A stretch of DNA of 64,000 nt, from positions 1 to 64,000 of the IMG/VR virus record IMGVR_UViG_3300010157_000046. One strand, 5' to 3'. This DNA comes from a virus. The notes below the pieces were generated by a model. The model was not told where the DNA came from. It saw nothing but the letters and a program-made list of their open reading frames with translations, and did not search any database. Each line of letters begins with the position of its first letter. Within the stretch, counting starts at the first letter, position 1. Shown piece after piece: positions 15,831 through 23,997 of the stretch. The translations under genes were made by a program, and so were the position numbers.

Positions 15831-17018
15831 TCAGATAAGATATTGCTTGGTTATTGCAGTTACATCAGGCCAAAGATCTTTAAAAGGAATACTACTCCAT
15901 TGATCATACCAGTTAATTTGTTTTTGAAAATCTTCTAAACCGATTGTTTGTCCACTGCCTTGTTCTAAATGTATCATTATTTGTTCAAATCCTAATATAG
16001 GATATAAATCTTTGTCTTCTGGATGTAACGAATTGACATGAAATTCAATAATTTGATCTAATATTTTCTTAGCTAATAGCCTAATAGGGGTAGGCATAAA
16101 AGAAACATTTATCGAATCGTTTGCGTCCACTGGTAATAAATTAAATTTTTGTATCCCTAGAAATTTGTAGGTCTTTACAATTTCTAATAGCTCAAAAGCA
16201 TTAAAAATACTATAGACCATATTAAGGGTAATGCTATTTTCCCAATGTTGTCGTAAAAATTTAATATTATCTTCAAATTGGGCCCAGTTAGCACCTTGTC
16301 GAACATATTCAAATTGTTGGTGTGTATTTTCTGCACTTATGGTCCACTTAATATTGTCTGCTGGTCGTTTTAATAAATCTGGTAAACAAGGTAAATTTTT
16401 TAAATCATAACTTAAATTAGTAATAATACTGATTTGGCAATCTAGTGGTAACAACTTCAATAATTCGTAATTTTGTTTCATTAATAATGGTTCACCACCA
16501 ACTAACGCAATTTCTTTTACATGTGATGCACGATCTAACACCCAACTTAATAATTCGTCTTGATACGGGTTAACTGGTTTTAAATTGTTTTGTTTTAAAT
16601 TATTATTCCATGCACTACTATTTTGTTTTAATTTAGTATTCCACGTATTACTAAAATGTGGCCCACAATACATACAAGCAAGGTTGCAAGTATTATTCCA
16701 GCGCAGATCTAAATATTTTGGAATAATACAGTTGGAGTCAAAATCTGGATAAAATTTATTAAAATGATTTCGTAATGTAGAAAACCCATCATTTTTTTCT
16801 TGTTTAATGCAGTTGCTACAATTTTCAACGTCCGGCTTGCCAGTTAACATTGTATTACGAATTTCCTGTAGCACTGTTGATTGTTCAATGTTGTTGACGT
16901 CGTCAATTTTTAAATCTACTAAAACTTTACGGCCAACACAACACGTGAGGACTTTTCCATTTTCACGGATATTCAACCCGTTCCACGGAGCGGTGCAGTA
17001 TACAGATTTTTTATCCAT
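15831..17018 (-). CDS. Radical SAM protein with N-terminal twitch/SPASM-like domain, coupled to gp55
   Basis: A 395-residue radical SAM enzyme. The cysteine-rich N-terminal domain has C8 (CTAPW), C26-C27 (LTCC) and C67/C70 (CSNC). The core motif is C111-x3-C115-x2-C118 (CNLACMYC), and GGEP is at 174-177. Residues about 125-148 contain a short repeated Asn/Lys-rich stretch. The start codon shares bases with the gp55 stop (TAATG), so the gene is tightly coupled to the late sigma factor. It seems more A/T-rich than its neighbours, with many AAT and AAA codons. Function unknown; same family as the right-end cluster. Confidence 0.85.
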   Translation of the reverse strand: MDKKSVYCTAPWNGLNIRENGKVLTCCVGRKVLVDLKIDDVNNIEQSTVLQEIRNTMLTGKPDVENCSNCIKQEKNDGFSTLRNHFNKFYPDFDSNCIIPKYLDLRWNNTCNLACMYCGPHFSNTWNTKLKQNSSAWNNNLKQNNLKPVNPYQDELLSWVLDRASHVKEIALVGGEPLLMKQNYELLKLLPLDCQISIITNLSYDLKNLPCLPDLLKRPADNIKWTISAENTHQQFEYVRQGANWAQFEDNIKFLRQHWENSITLNMVYSIFNAFELLEIVKTYKFLGIQKFNLLPVDANDSINVSFMPTPIRLLAKKILDQIIEFHVNSLHPEDKDLYPILGFEQIMIHLEQGSGQTIGLEDFQKQINWYDQWSSIPFKDLWPDVTAITKQYLI

Positions 17019-17935
17019 TAATTTGTATTGTTGTATTCGGCAACGTCAATATTGGTAACCGCAGAACTTAAATTTTGATTTTTCTTGCCAGCATTCTGGC
17101 GTGTCCAACTTGGATTAAGGCCAGCCTGTTCCAACATGTCATCTCGAATGTTTTGATTCTTCTTTTCAAGATTCAAGATACGAGTAAAGCTATTAGTGAT
17201 AGCGGCAGTATAATACGCAAAAGGGTTCTGCGATTTTGATTCATCAAATTGCAGTCCAATTTGACTGAGTTGTAACAGGGCTTGTCCGCGCATTTCTTCA
17301 TTGTAAGTGTATCCTCTCCAGTTTGATCGTGTGGCATAACGCTCGCATAATTTCATATACATAGTAGCCAAGGTGCGTGTGACTTGTCCGTGGTCCTTGC
17401 TGAACTCTCCATTGTCAAAATCGCCGATCCAGTGACTCTTGCCCACTTGGTACGGCTGTTTGTTTTCATCTATTCTGTAGTGATAAAAAGGAGGAAAGTT
17501 TAATCTGACATGTTTGGGATCTAACACAGGAATATCAATCAATTCGGCCAATGGATCATCTTCTTCTGGCAAGTCTAAATCAAATATATCTTCAATTTTT
17601 TTCTTTTTTGTAGCATTTTTAGACACTTTTTTGGGTGCCATGGGTATATGCTCCCAACAGGTAATACGGAATACCAAGTCAGTGTTGGGTATCTTTTTTG
17701 GGTCAATGATCGTACCTTCACGCTTTAAACGGTCTGCACGATTGCGTCTGGCTTCGGCCACTGTGCGTTGATTGATCTTGGCCAAGCTGGGTAAAATAAT
17801 ATCATATTGATGATCTGCAACAGGATCTGTATACGAACAGTATGTGTTTTTGCTAAGGTGTATTTGTTTTAAGATATCTCTGTTGTTGAGATAGTTGGTT
17901 TTTGCCGGGGTTCTTGGAAGCAGTGATGTGGCCAC
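17018..17935 (-). CDS. 55: Late-transcription sigma factor, gp55-like
   Basis: A 305-residue protein homologous to T4 gp55, which directs host RNA polymerase to TATAAATA late promoters. The diagnostic block is in the C-terminal half: YTYNEEMRGQALLQLSQIGL, then NPFAYYTAAITNSFTRILNL and QNIRDDMLEQAGLNPSW. I start it at the GTG at 17935 (VATSLLPRTPAKTNYLNN), because AGGAGA lies 8-9 nt upstream and it follows a good promoter; upstream in-frame codons would lie within that promoter. A Lys-rich and then acidic insertion occupies about residues 105-135. T4 gp55 is shorter (185), so the N-terminal portion is extended. Confidence 0.9.
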   Translation of the reverse strand: MATSLLPRTPAKTNYLNNRDILKQIHLSKNTYCSYTDPVADHQYDIILPSLAKINQRTVAEARRNRADRLKREGTIIDPKKIPNTDLVFRITCWEHIPMAPKKVSKNATKKKKIEDIFDLDLPEEDDPLAELIDIPVLDPKHVRLNFPPFYHYRIDENKQPYQVGKSHWIGDFDNGEFSKDHGQVTRTLATMYMKLCERYATRSNWRGYTYNEEMRGQALLQLSQIGLQFDESKSQNPFAYYTAAITNSFTRILNLEKKNQNIRDDMLEQAGLNPSWTRQNAGKKNQNLSSAVTNIDVAEYNNTN

Positions 17936-17960
17936 AGATGGGTCTCCTAATAATATATTT

Positions 17961-17988
17961 ATTGTAGCACAAAAACCACAGTTGTCAA
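17961..17988 (-). promoter_or_regulatory. Strong sigma-70-like (early) promoter for gp55
   Basis: Minus strand TTGACA (17988-17983), 16-nt spacer, extended -10 TGC-TACAAT (17966-17961). Initiation near 17955 would leave a leader of about 20 nt containing AGGAGA before the GTG start. The -10 merges into ATAAATA, so late polymerase could also use the site. Confidence 0.6.
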
Positions 17989-18019
17989 CCTTTTTATAAA
18001 CTACGCCTATTTTGTTTTG

Positions 18020-18027
18020 GGTAAATA
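18020..18027 (+). promoter_or_regulatory. Candidate late promoter (GGTAAATA) abutting the cupin-like gene
   Basis: GGTAAATA ends 4 nt before the ATG at 18032, with no Shine-Dalgarno sequence. The following bases CAAG are the same as after the element upstream of gp6. Confidence 0.35.
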
Positions 18028-18031
18028 CAAG

Positions 18032-18424
18032 ATGCTGAATACTGATACACAAATGCCATTAGATACAGACCCAGTTGTTGCCGACACGCCGGTTGTAACA
18101 CGGCCTAAGCGCATGAAACTTTTAGATGTAGCCAAAATCAATCATGTATTAAGTGATGGTGTGTATATAAAATTGTTTATGGTGCCCAAAGGATTAAAGT
18201 TATACACCAAACGTTTTCCAGACAATCACATCAGTATTCTTGCTGAAGGCTCGGTTATAATAGACAACGGGCAAGAAAAAACTAAAATATCAGCACCAAT
18301 GCATGTGAAGATTGATGCTATGATTCGTTATCAAATATACACATTAGAGGATTCGGTTTGGTATTGCGTTCATGCTAATCCAACTGACGAAACTGATACC
18401 GCAGTTTTAAGTGAAACATATTAA
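18032..18424 (+). CDS. Cupin-like small protein
   Basis: A 130-residue protein beginning MLNTDTQMPLDTDPVV. I prefer the ATG at 18032 to a TTG at 18017. Residues about 30-120 look like a single small beta barrel: GVYIKLFMVPKGLKLYTKRF, HISILAEGSVIIDNG, APMHVKIDA, DSVWYCVHANPTDE. This is the pattern of cupin proteins that control or bind small molecules. The usual metal-binding His set is incomplete. It lies divergent from gp55 and 11 bp upstream of the gp48-like gene. Similar small cupin-like proteins occur near baseplate genes in marine T4-like phages, to my recollection; role unknown. Confidence 0.6.
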   Translation: MLNTDTQMPLDTDPVVADTPVVTRPKRMKLLDVAKINHVLSDGVYIKLFMVPKGLKLYTKRFPDNHISILAEGSVIIDNGQEKTKISAPMHVKIDAMIRYQIYTLEDSVWYCVHANPTDETDTAVLSETY

Positions 18425-18435
18425 GGATTCAATAA

Positions 18436-20436
18436 ATGGGTATTGAAGATTTTGCAGACATAGTCGAGAATGTAGATGCCGTTCCGGTTGATTCGGTGGT
18501 CGAGGTAAGTCCTGATGCCTTGGATTATGGCGCGGAGAATTTGACATCCAATGTAGGTGACTCATTTGGACAATGGGATCAGGTGGGCGATTTTGCCGGC
18601 GATTCCAACTTTGTTGATGCTACTAATCCGGCATCAATTGTCAATGACCCAACCGCAATTGAAGGATATGGTGTCAATGAAACAGGCGCCACTGCACTCA
18701 ATCCTGGGGCTACTGAAATAGAAGGCTACGGAGTTCCTGAGCAAGGAGCTTTTACACCGCCCAGCACTCTTGAGCAGCTGCAGGCCAAAGCCAGCGACGC
18801 ATTAACTTCAGCTCAAGATGCTATAAAAAAACAACTGGCTCAAATCACTCCGGAGAAAATCAGTAAAACGGTAGAAGGGTATGCTAAACAATTTGTGGGT
18901 CAAACAGCAAAACAAGTAATTGCACAAAATGTTCCGCCAGCCTTGCAACCCTATGCCACTCGTAGTCTCAATGCTGCGGTCAACTCAGTCAAAGCAGGTC
19001 CAGTTACTGATCCTAGTAATCCAGGCTTTGTAGGACCACCGGCTCCGGCCACAACCACTGCATCGGCTGCGCCAAGCACAACAAAGGCCGACGGTGAAAG
19101 TGTAGGTAATATCTATGATGATGGCTTTGGTGGATTTGTCAATGGCGACGGACAACCAGTCGACGCCAATGGTTCATTGATTCCTACTGGTACAGGCCCA
19201 GCTAATCCCAACAATGATCCTAGCGCAATAGCATCGTCACAGAGAACAACCAATGTTCCAGCCGGTCAGGTAGACAGGTCAGCTGGCAATGTTGGTTACA
19301 CCACTGGACAAGATCCAGAAAATGGCACTTACTATGTAAAGAATGAACAAACTGGGCAAATTGTAGCCACTGGATTAACTCAGCAACAGGCCATACTACA
19401 AGCACAGGATCAAACATTTGTTGATGCTGGTGATTCTCCAACTTCAAATGTTACTCAAATAATAAAAACCAACACTCCGGGCACAGTCAACGATCCTAGT
19501 TTGGCCACACCGCCTTTATCGACCGCAGAAGCTCTTGCCGCAGCTGCGAGCTTAATTCCGGGTGGCACAGCAGTCACAACTGCAATTGCTGATGCCGCCG
19601 CAAGAGCTCAAGGACTATTGAGACAAGCGCAGAATCAACAAACAGCCCGAGTCCAAAGCAATACAAATGCGGCCACTGGTGATTGGCGTGTAAGATTGCA
19701 GTTAGCAAACGCATCTGACTATTTGTATAACGCACCTGATTGCGGGCCATTGCTTTGGCCTCTACGAGATACCGACGGAGTAATATTTCCATACACACCA
19801 ACAATAGACACAGCATACCGGGCAAATTATTCTCAGTATGACCTTACACACAGTAACTATCGTGGTTATTTTTATCAGAACAGTTATATAGATGGCATCA
19901 ACATCAAAGCCACATTCACAGCTCAAGATACTGTAGAGGCCAATTATATGCTGGCCTGCATACATTTTTTCAGGTCAGTTACCAAAATGTTCTATGGACA
20001 AGATGCACAACGCGGAACACCTCCACCACTGGTATTTTTAAGTGGTCTAGGAGACTTTCAGTTTAATCGACATCCTTGCTTGGTGTCACAGTTCAACTAC
20101 AACTTGCCCGCAGACGTCAACTATATTCGTGCCCAAAGCACTGTGGTCAATGGTGGTAACCAATTGGCCGCTCGCACTAGACAAACAACTTTAGGGAATC
20201 CAATAAGCAGTACGATTCAACGGCTCTCCAGTCTTGGGCAGAAGATTTTTCCAGGTGCTGTAACAGCACCGTTTGCACCACAAGGCAGCTTGGCCGCCGG
20301 CAACCCTACCTATGTTCCTACCAAGATGGAAATGAGCCTGGTGTTATTGCCAGTGCAGACACGCAGTCAAGTCAGTCAACAATTTAGTCTCAGAGGTTTT
20401 GCCAATGGTAACTTGCTTAAAGGAGGATTCTGGTAA
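18436..20436 (+). CDS. 48: Baseplate tail-tube junction protein, gp48/gp54-like, with long low-complexity N-terminus
   Basis: A 666-residue protein. The C-terminal 255 residues (from WRVRLQLANASDYLYNAP) resemble T4 gp48/gp54, which cap the baseplate and nucleate the tail tube: CGPLLWPLRDTDGVIFPYTP, INIKATFTAQDTVEANYMLA, then FLSGLGDFQFNRHPCLVSQF. The first 410 residues are Ala/Gly/Pro/Thr/Gln-rich, with a short repeat (IEGYGV at 75 and 95), and are much longer than in T4 gp48 (364 residues total). AAGGA precedes the ATG. It ends in a TAATG overlap with the next baseplate gene. Which of 48 or 54 it equals is uncertain. Confidence 0.75.
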   Translation: MGIEDFADIVENVDAVPVDSVVEVSPDALDYGAENLTSNVGDSFGQWDQVGDFAGDSNFVDATNPASIVNDPTAIEGYGVNETGATALNPGATEIEGYGVPEQGAFTPPSTLEQLQAKASDALTSAQDAIKKQLAQITPEKISKTVEGYAKQFVGQTAKQVIAQNVPPALQPYATRSLNAAVNSVKAGPVTDPSNPGFVGPPAPATTTASAAPSTTKADGESVGNIYDDGFGGFVNGDGQPVDANGSLIPTGTGPANPNNDPSAIASSQRTTNVPAGQVDRSAGNVGYTTGQDPENGTYYVKNEQTGQIVATGLTQQQAILQAQDQTFVDAGDSPTSNVTQIIKTNTPGTVNDPSLATPPLSTAEALAAAASLIPGGTAVTTAIADAAARAQGLLRQAQNQQTARVQSNTNAATGDWRVRLQLANASDYLYNAPDCGPLLWPLRDTDGVIFPYTPTIDTAYRANYSQYDLTHSNYRGYFYQNSYIDGINIKATFTAQDTVEANYMLACIHFFRSVTKMFYGQDAQRGTPPPLVFLSGLGDFQFNRHPCLVSQFNYNLPADVNYIRAQSTVVNGGNQLAARTRQTTLGNPISSTIQRLSSLGQKIFPGAVTAPFAPQGSLAAGNPTYVPTKMEMSLVLLPVQTRSQVSQQFSLRGFANGNLLKGGFW

Positions 20437-20738
20437 TGGCCAACACATACGACTCAACCAGTCCTTATTTTACCACGGGCTACACACAGTTCTATCTTAA
20501 CCCAATGGTCAACAGGCCTATACCAAAACTGCCAGACGATCAGCAGATGGTGATAAATTTAACCTATCAATATAGGCCAGATCTATTGGCACTTGACTTG
20601 TATCAAACACCAACCTTGTGGTGGGTATTTTATCAACGCAATCCCAACACGCTACAAGCGCCGCCTTTGGATTTCAAAGCAGGAACTACCATTTATCTTC
20701 CTACCATAAACACACTGCGCGATACATTGGGATTCTAA
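20436..20738 (+). CDS. 53: Baseplate wedge protein, gp53-like (short, LysM-like)
   Basis: A 100-residue protein matching the C-terminal part of T4 gp53. INLTYQYRPDLLALDLYQTP, then LWWVFYQRNPNTLQAPPLDF and AGTTIYLP form a LysM-like fold that locks baseplate wedges together. T4 gp53 has 196 residues, so the N-terminal half is reduced. It overlaps the upstream gene by one base, and AAAGGAGG sits before the start. Position beside gp48-like and gp5-like genes fits a baseplate role. Confidence 0.75.
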   Translation: MANTYDSTSPYFTTGYTQFYLNPMVNRPIPKLPDDQQMVINLTYQYRPDLLALDLYQTPTLWWVFYQRNPNTLQAPPLDFKAGTTIYLPTINTLRDTLGF

Positions 20739-20739
20739 C

Positions 20740-23700
20740 ATGGCCACACAACTTTTGATTGGCGGTGAACTTTATGTACCAGGGCAACCTTTGTCTTTAA
20801 AACAAATGACGGCGATCCAGTTGAGCATTCAACTGGGCAATGACACATATTCTGGGGCTGCTCCTGGAACATTAGAAGCACAGGCCTATGCTCAATTTGT
20901 GGCACAAGGCGGTCAACAATTTATTGCCAATGCCATTACCACAGGCGCACTGTCTACAGCCAGCTCAGGAAACTTGGTCAGGGAAGACCAGTTGGCTACG
21001 GCCACAGGATCGTTACCACAGTCGCCAGATAACCCACAACAAGTCCTGCGACCCGACGGTCGCATAGCCACAGTGCCAGACACTACATCTGGTACCAATG
21101 CTACGCCACCAGGTGATTCTGCCACAGGTGTTCCTAATGTAAATCAAGGACTGGATGCACCAGTTAGACCTCTTAGTCAAACACAGGCCACTGGCGGTCC
21201 CGGTAGATTAACACAAGCACAATTGGCTGCCGCACAACAATTTGCTGGCAGTGGATCAGGTTTACGTGGCAACGGTGTAATTTCATCCCCTGACTTGGCG
21301 GCTCCTCCGGCCAACACACAAATAGGTGCCGGTGCCTCAGGAGAAGATTCTGGCCAAGCACGAACTCCAAATGCAACACAACAAGAAATCAATACAATTT
21401 TCAGTAATTCACCAATAACACCCTTGCCAAATGTGTTGGATCAATACGCCAGTTACACCTATGGTGTTTCTCTTTATCTCACTACTAAAGAAGCCTATAC
21501 AACTATGGTCGCCACTGGGAGAAAAAATCTAACCGGTTGTGCGCTGTTAATGCAAAGTGCAGGCATTCCTACAGGAAGTCGAACACCCTATTTTGGAAAC
21601 GATTATTACATTGAAACAGTTAAACTGCAATCTAAAATAATGGGCAAAGGAACAGGATCAGGCCACAATGTGGTTGATATAGACTTTACCATAACCGAGC
21701 CCACTGGTATCACTCTTATTCCTAACTTGACCAAAGCGGCGCAACAATTTTATCCAGATGTAGCAACTAAAAAAAGTTTGTCCAGTATTGTATATCTAAT
21801 GGTCATACGATTTTATGGCTACGATCAAAATGGCAACTTGGTCAGAGGTGCACCAGGCAACCTCAACAGTGCCAACACAAATACAGATGCCAATGCGTTT
21901 GTAGAAAAATTTTTCCCAATCCAGATCAAAGACATTAAATTTAAAGTAGGTAGCAAATTGGTCGAATATGATGTCAAGGCCGTTGGAGTGCATTACAACA
22001 TCAACGTGGGTTCTAAACGTGGATCTATTCCTTACAATATTGAACTTAACGGCCAATCTGTGAATGATTTAATAAATGGCGGTTTAGATGTTGCAAACAA
22101 TCCAAATCGTCAAGATGAAGAACGAGATCGAGAAGGATCAAGTAATCCTCCAGCTCCAGCCAATGCTGCTGTAATTTCAAGAGGAACTATTCGTCAAGGA
22201 CTAATAACTGCACTAAACAATTATCAACGTGAGTTATCGGGTCCTGGCGCTGACTTTCCATACACCTATCCAGATGTTTATTCTGTGGAGTTTGCCACTG
22301 CAGCATTAAAAAATGCCAAGGTAAAAAAACCAGGGAACATTGATCGAAGTAAAACTAGTAACGCTGTTGGCACAACAGCTGCTGATCAAAAGTTAGGTAG
22401 TAAACAGAGTGTAGACACCAACAGTCGGACGCAGGGCGCAACAGCTGGTATGCAGATTGTGCAACTGCTGGATCAAATTGTTCGTAATAGTTCTTATCTT
22501 GAAGACCAACAGTTGGTTACCTATGATCAAAAAACTGGACAACTATTAAGCAATGGAACAGCCGCAAAAAATGTAGCTTGGTTCAAAATCAATCTTCAGG
22601 CCACACCGCAATTTGACAAGTACGACCCCAAGCGAAATGACTTTGCTTATAATATCAAATACATCATCAGTCCATACCGCATTGCACAACTCAACAGTCA
22701 ATACTTTCCTAAACCAACTTTTACAGGAGTGCAAAAAGAATACAACTATTGGTTTACTGGTAAAAACACTTCGGTATTAAATTACGAAGAAACCTTGAAT
22801 AATCTATATTACCTAACCTTGACTGGCATCAATTTTAACAAAGCAGGTGCAGGGTCAGGCAAGGCGCCTGAGGATCAAATTCAACAAAGTCATCAAACAC
22901 GAAGCACAGAAAGCAGTCAAGGTGCCGATGGCAAAACCAATGAACCTGTGGCCAATGCTGCTGAACAATTGTTTAATCCAGCAGACTTTAAAGAAAGCTC
23001 AATAACCATTGTAGGTGATCCGTCCTGGTTACAACAAGGGGAAGCATTTGTTGGACGCCCAATTGGTAGTTCTGATTATTTTAGTTCTTTTTTAGCTGAT
23101 GGCACAATAAATTTTGATGCTGGACAAATTTTGTATCGTATTGCATTCAACTCAGCTGATGACTATAATCTCAATACTGGATTACAAACAATCACTGGCC
23201 AAGCAGTTTCTTCAACGTCTGGTGCCGGCACTGATGCTACTGCACTGACTGGTCGCGCCGGCGGACCAGCCGCAATTAATAGAACATTTATTGCCAAAGA
23301 ATGTTATAGCACGTTTGCCAAAGGTAAATTTACACAAGAAATCAAAGGCAGTATACTGCTAGAAAAAACCACAGCAGACAATGCCGCAGCTGCAGCTGCT
23401 ACAGAATTTCTTCAACAACAGGCCATTACTGCTTTGAGTTCTGGTAGAGTCGGTGCTTCTGCAACTGCAGCCATTGGCGGATTTGCAATGCCAGCTTGGA
23501 TACCAACCACGGTCAATGGCGCAGTTGGCGCGGCAACAAACGCTGCTGTAAATTTCTTGGCACAAAACGTATTAGGCGGCCAGTCAACAAGGCCATCAGT
23601 TCTTCCAGGGCTACCTACTAGCAGTAATCAAGTAATAGGTATATTAAACAGCTCAATAACCTCGCCATCAAAATTAAACAACACAGTGAATACCGCAGGA

Positions 23701-23994
23701 GCAGCCGCTGTAGTAGATCCATATTATGGATTGACCGCTGAACAACGAGCGGCTTTAGGTAATGCCGACCCTACTGATCCTTATATTCGTGCCAGACTGG
23801 GTATACCACAAATTGCAGACATTGAAAGGCCACCGGTTGTAAACCCGGTAAGTAATCAGACTATGGCAGGCACAGATGATTCAGGTGATTCGGCATCAAC
23901 CAGTGAATATCTGTCTGCCGGAAACAATGAAACACCACGTCTGTTGGATGCTCCACAGAGCACACCAGCAGATTTAAATGATTTTTTCGGATAA
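20740..23994 (+). CDS. Large baseplate hub-region structural protein (gp27 position)
   Basis: A 1084-residue protein without a family I can name firmly. Residues 1-215 and about 990-1084 are low-complexity (Gln/Ala/Gly/Thr/Pro-rich). Folded-looking parts are residues 220-450 (YASYTYGVSLYLTTKEAYTT, HNVVDIDFTITEPTGITLIP, FFPIQIKDIKFKVGSKLVEY) and 480-860, with strand-rich segments such as FDKYDPKRNDFAYNIKYIIS. It lies directly upstream of the gp5-like spike. In T4 the hub protein gp27 pairs with gp5, so an equivalent hub role is plausible by position. No enzymatic motif is evident. Confidence 0.6.
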   Translation: MATQLLIGGELYVPGQPLSLKQMTAIQLSIQLGNDTYSGAAPGTLEAQAYAQFVAQGGQQFIANAITTGALSTASSGNLVREDQLATATGSLPQSPDNPQQVLRPDGRIATVPDTTSGTNATPPGDSATGVPNVNQGLDAPVRPLSQTQATGGPGRLTQAQLAAAQQFAGSGSGLRGNGVISSPDLAAPPANTQIGAGASGEDSGQARTPNATQQEINTIFSNSPITPLPNVLDQYASYTYGVSLYLTTKEAYTTMVATGRKNLTGCALLMQSAGIPTGSRTPYFGNDYYIETVKLQSKIMGKGTGSGHNVVDIDFTITEPTGITLIPNLTKAAQQFYPDVATKKSLSSIVYLMVIRFYGYDQNGNLVRGAPGNLNSANTNTDANAFVEKFFPIQIKDIKFKVGSKLVEYDVKAVGVHYNINVGSKRGSIPYNIELNGQSVNDLINGGLDVANNPNRQDEERDREGSSNPPAPANAAVISRGTIRQGLITALNNYQRELSGPGADFPYTYPDVYSVEFATAALKNAKVKKPGNIDRSKTSNAVGTTAADQKLGSKQSVDTNSRTQGATAGMQIVQLLDQIVRNSSYLEDQQLVTYDQKTGQLLSNGTAAKNVAWFKINLQATPQFDKYDPKRNDFAYNIKYIISPYRIAQLNSQYFPKPTFTGVQKEYNYWFTGKNTSVLNYEETLNNLYYLTLTGINFNKAGAGSGKAPEDQIQQSHQTRSTESSQGADGKTNEPVANAAEQLFNPADFKESSITIVGDPSWLQQGEAFVGRPIGSSDYFSSFLADGTINFDAGQILYRIAFNSADDYNLNTGLQTITGQAVSSTSGAGTDATALTGRAGGPAAINRTFIAKECYSTFAKGKFTQEIKGSILLEKTTADNAAAAAATEFLQQQAITALSSGRVGASATAAIGGFAMPAWIPTTVNGAVGAATNAAVNFLAQNVLGGQSTRPSVLPGLPTSSNQVIGILNSSITSPSKLNNTVNTAGAAAVVDPYYGLTAEQRAALGNADPTDPYIRARLGIPQIADIERPPVVNPVSNQTMAGTDDSGDSASTSEYLSAGNNETPRLLDAPQSTPADLNDFFG

Positions 23995-23997
23995 AGC

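Noticed and set aside
17936-18052. Longer gp55 frame beginning at 18052
   Set aside because: It would run through the TTGACA/TACAAT promoter. The GTG at 17935 has AGGAGA upstream and gives a sensible start.
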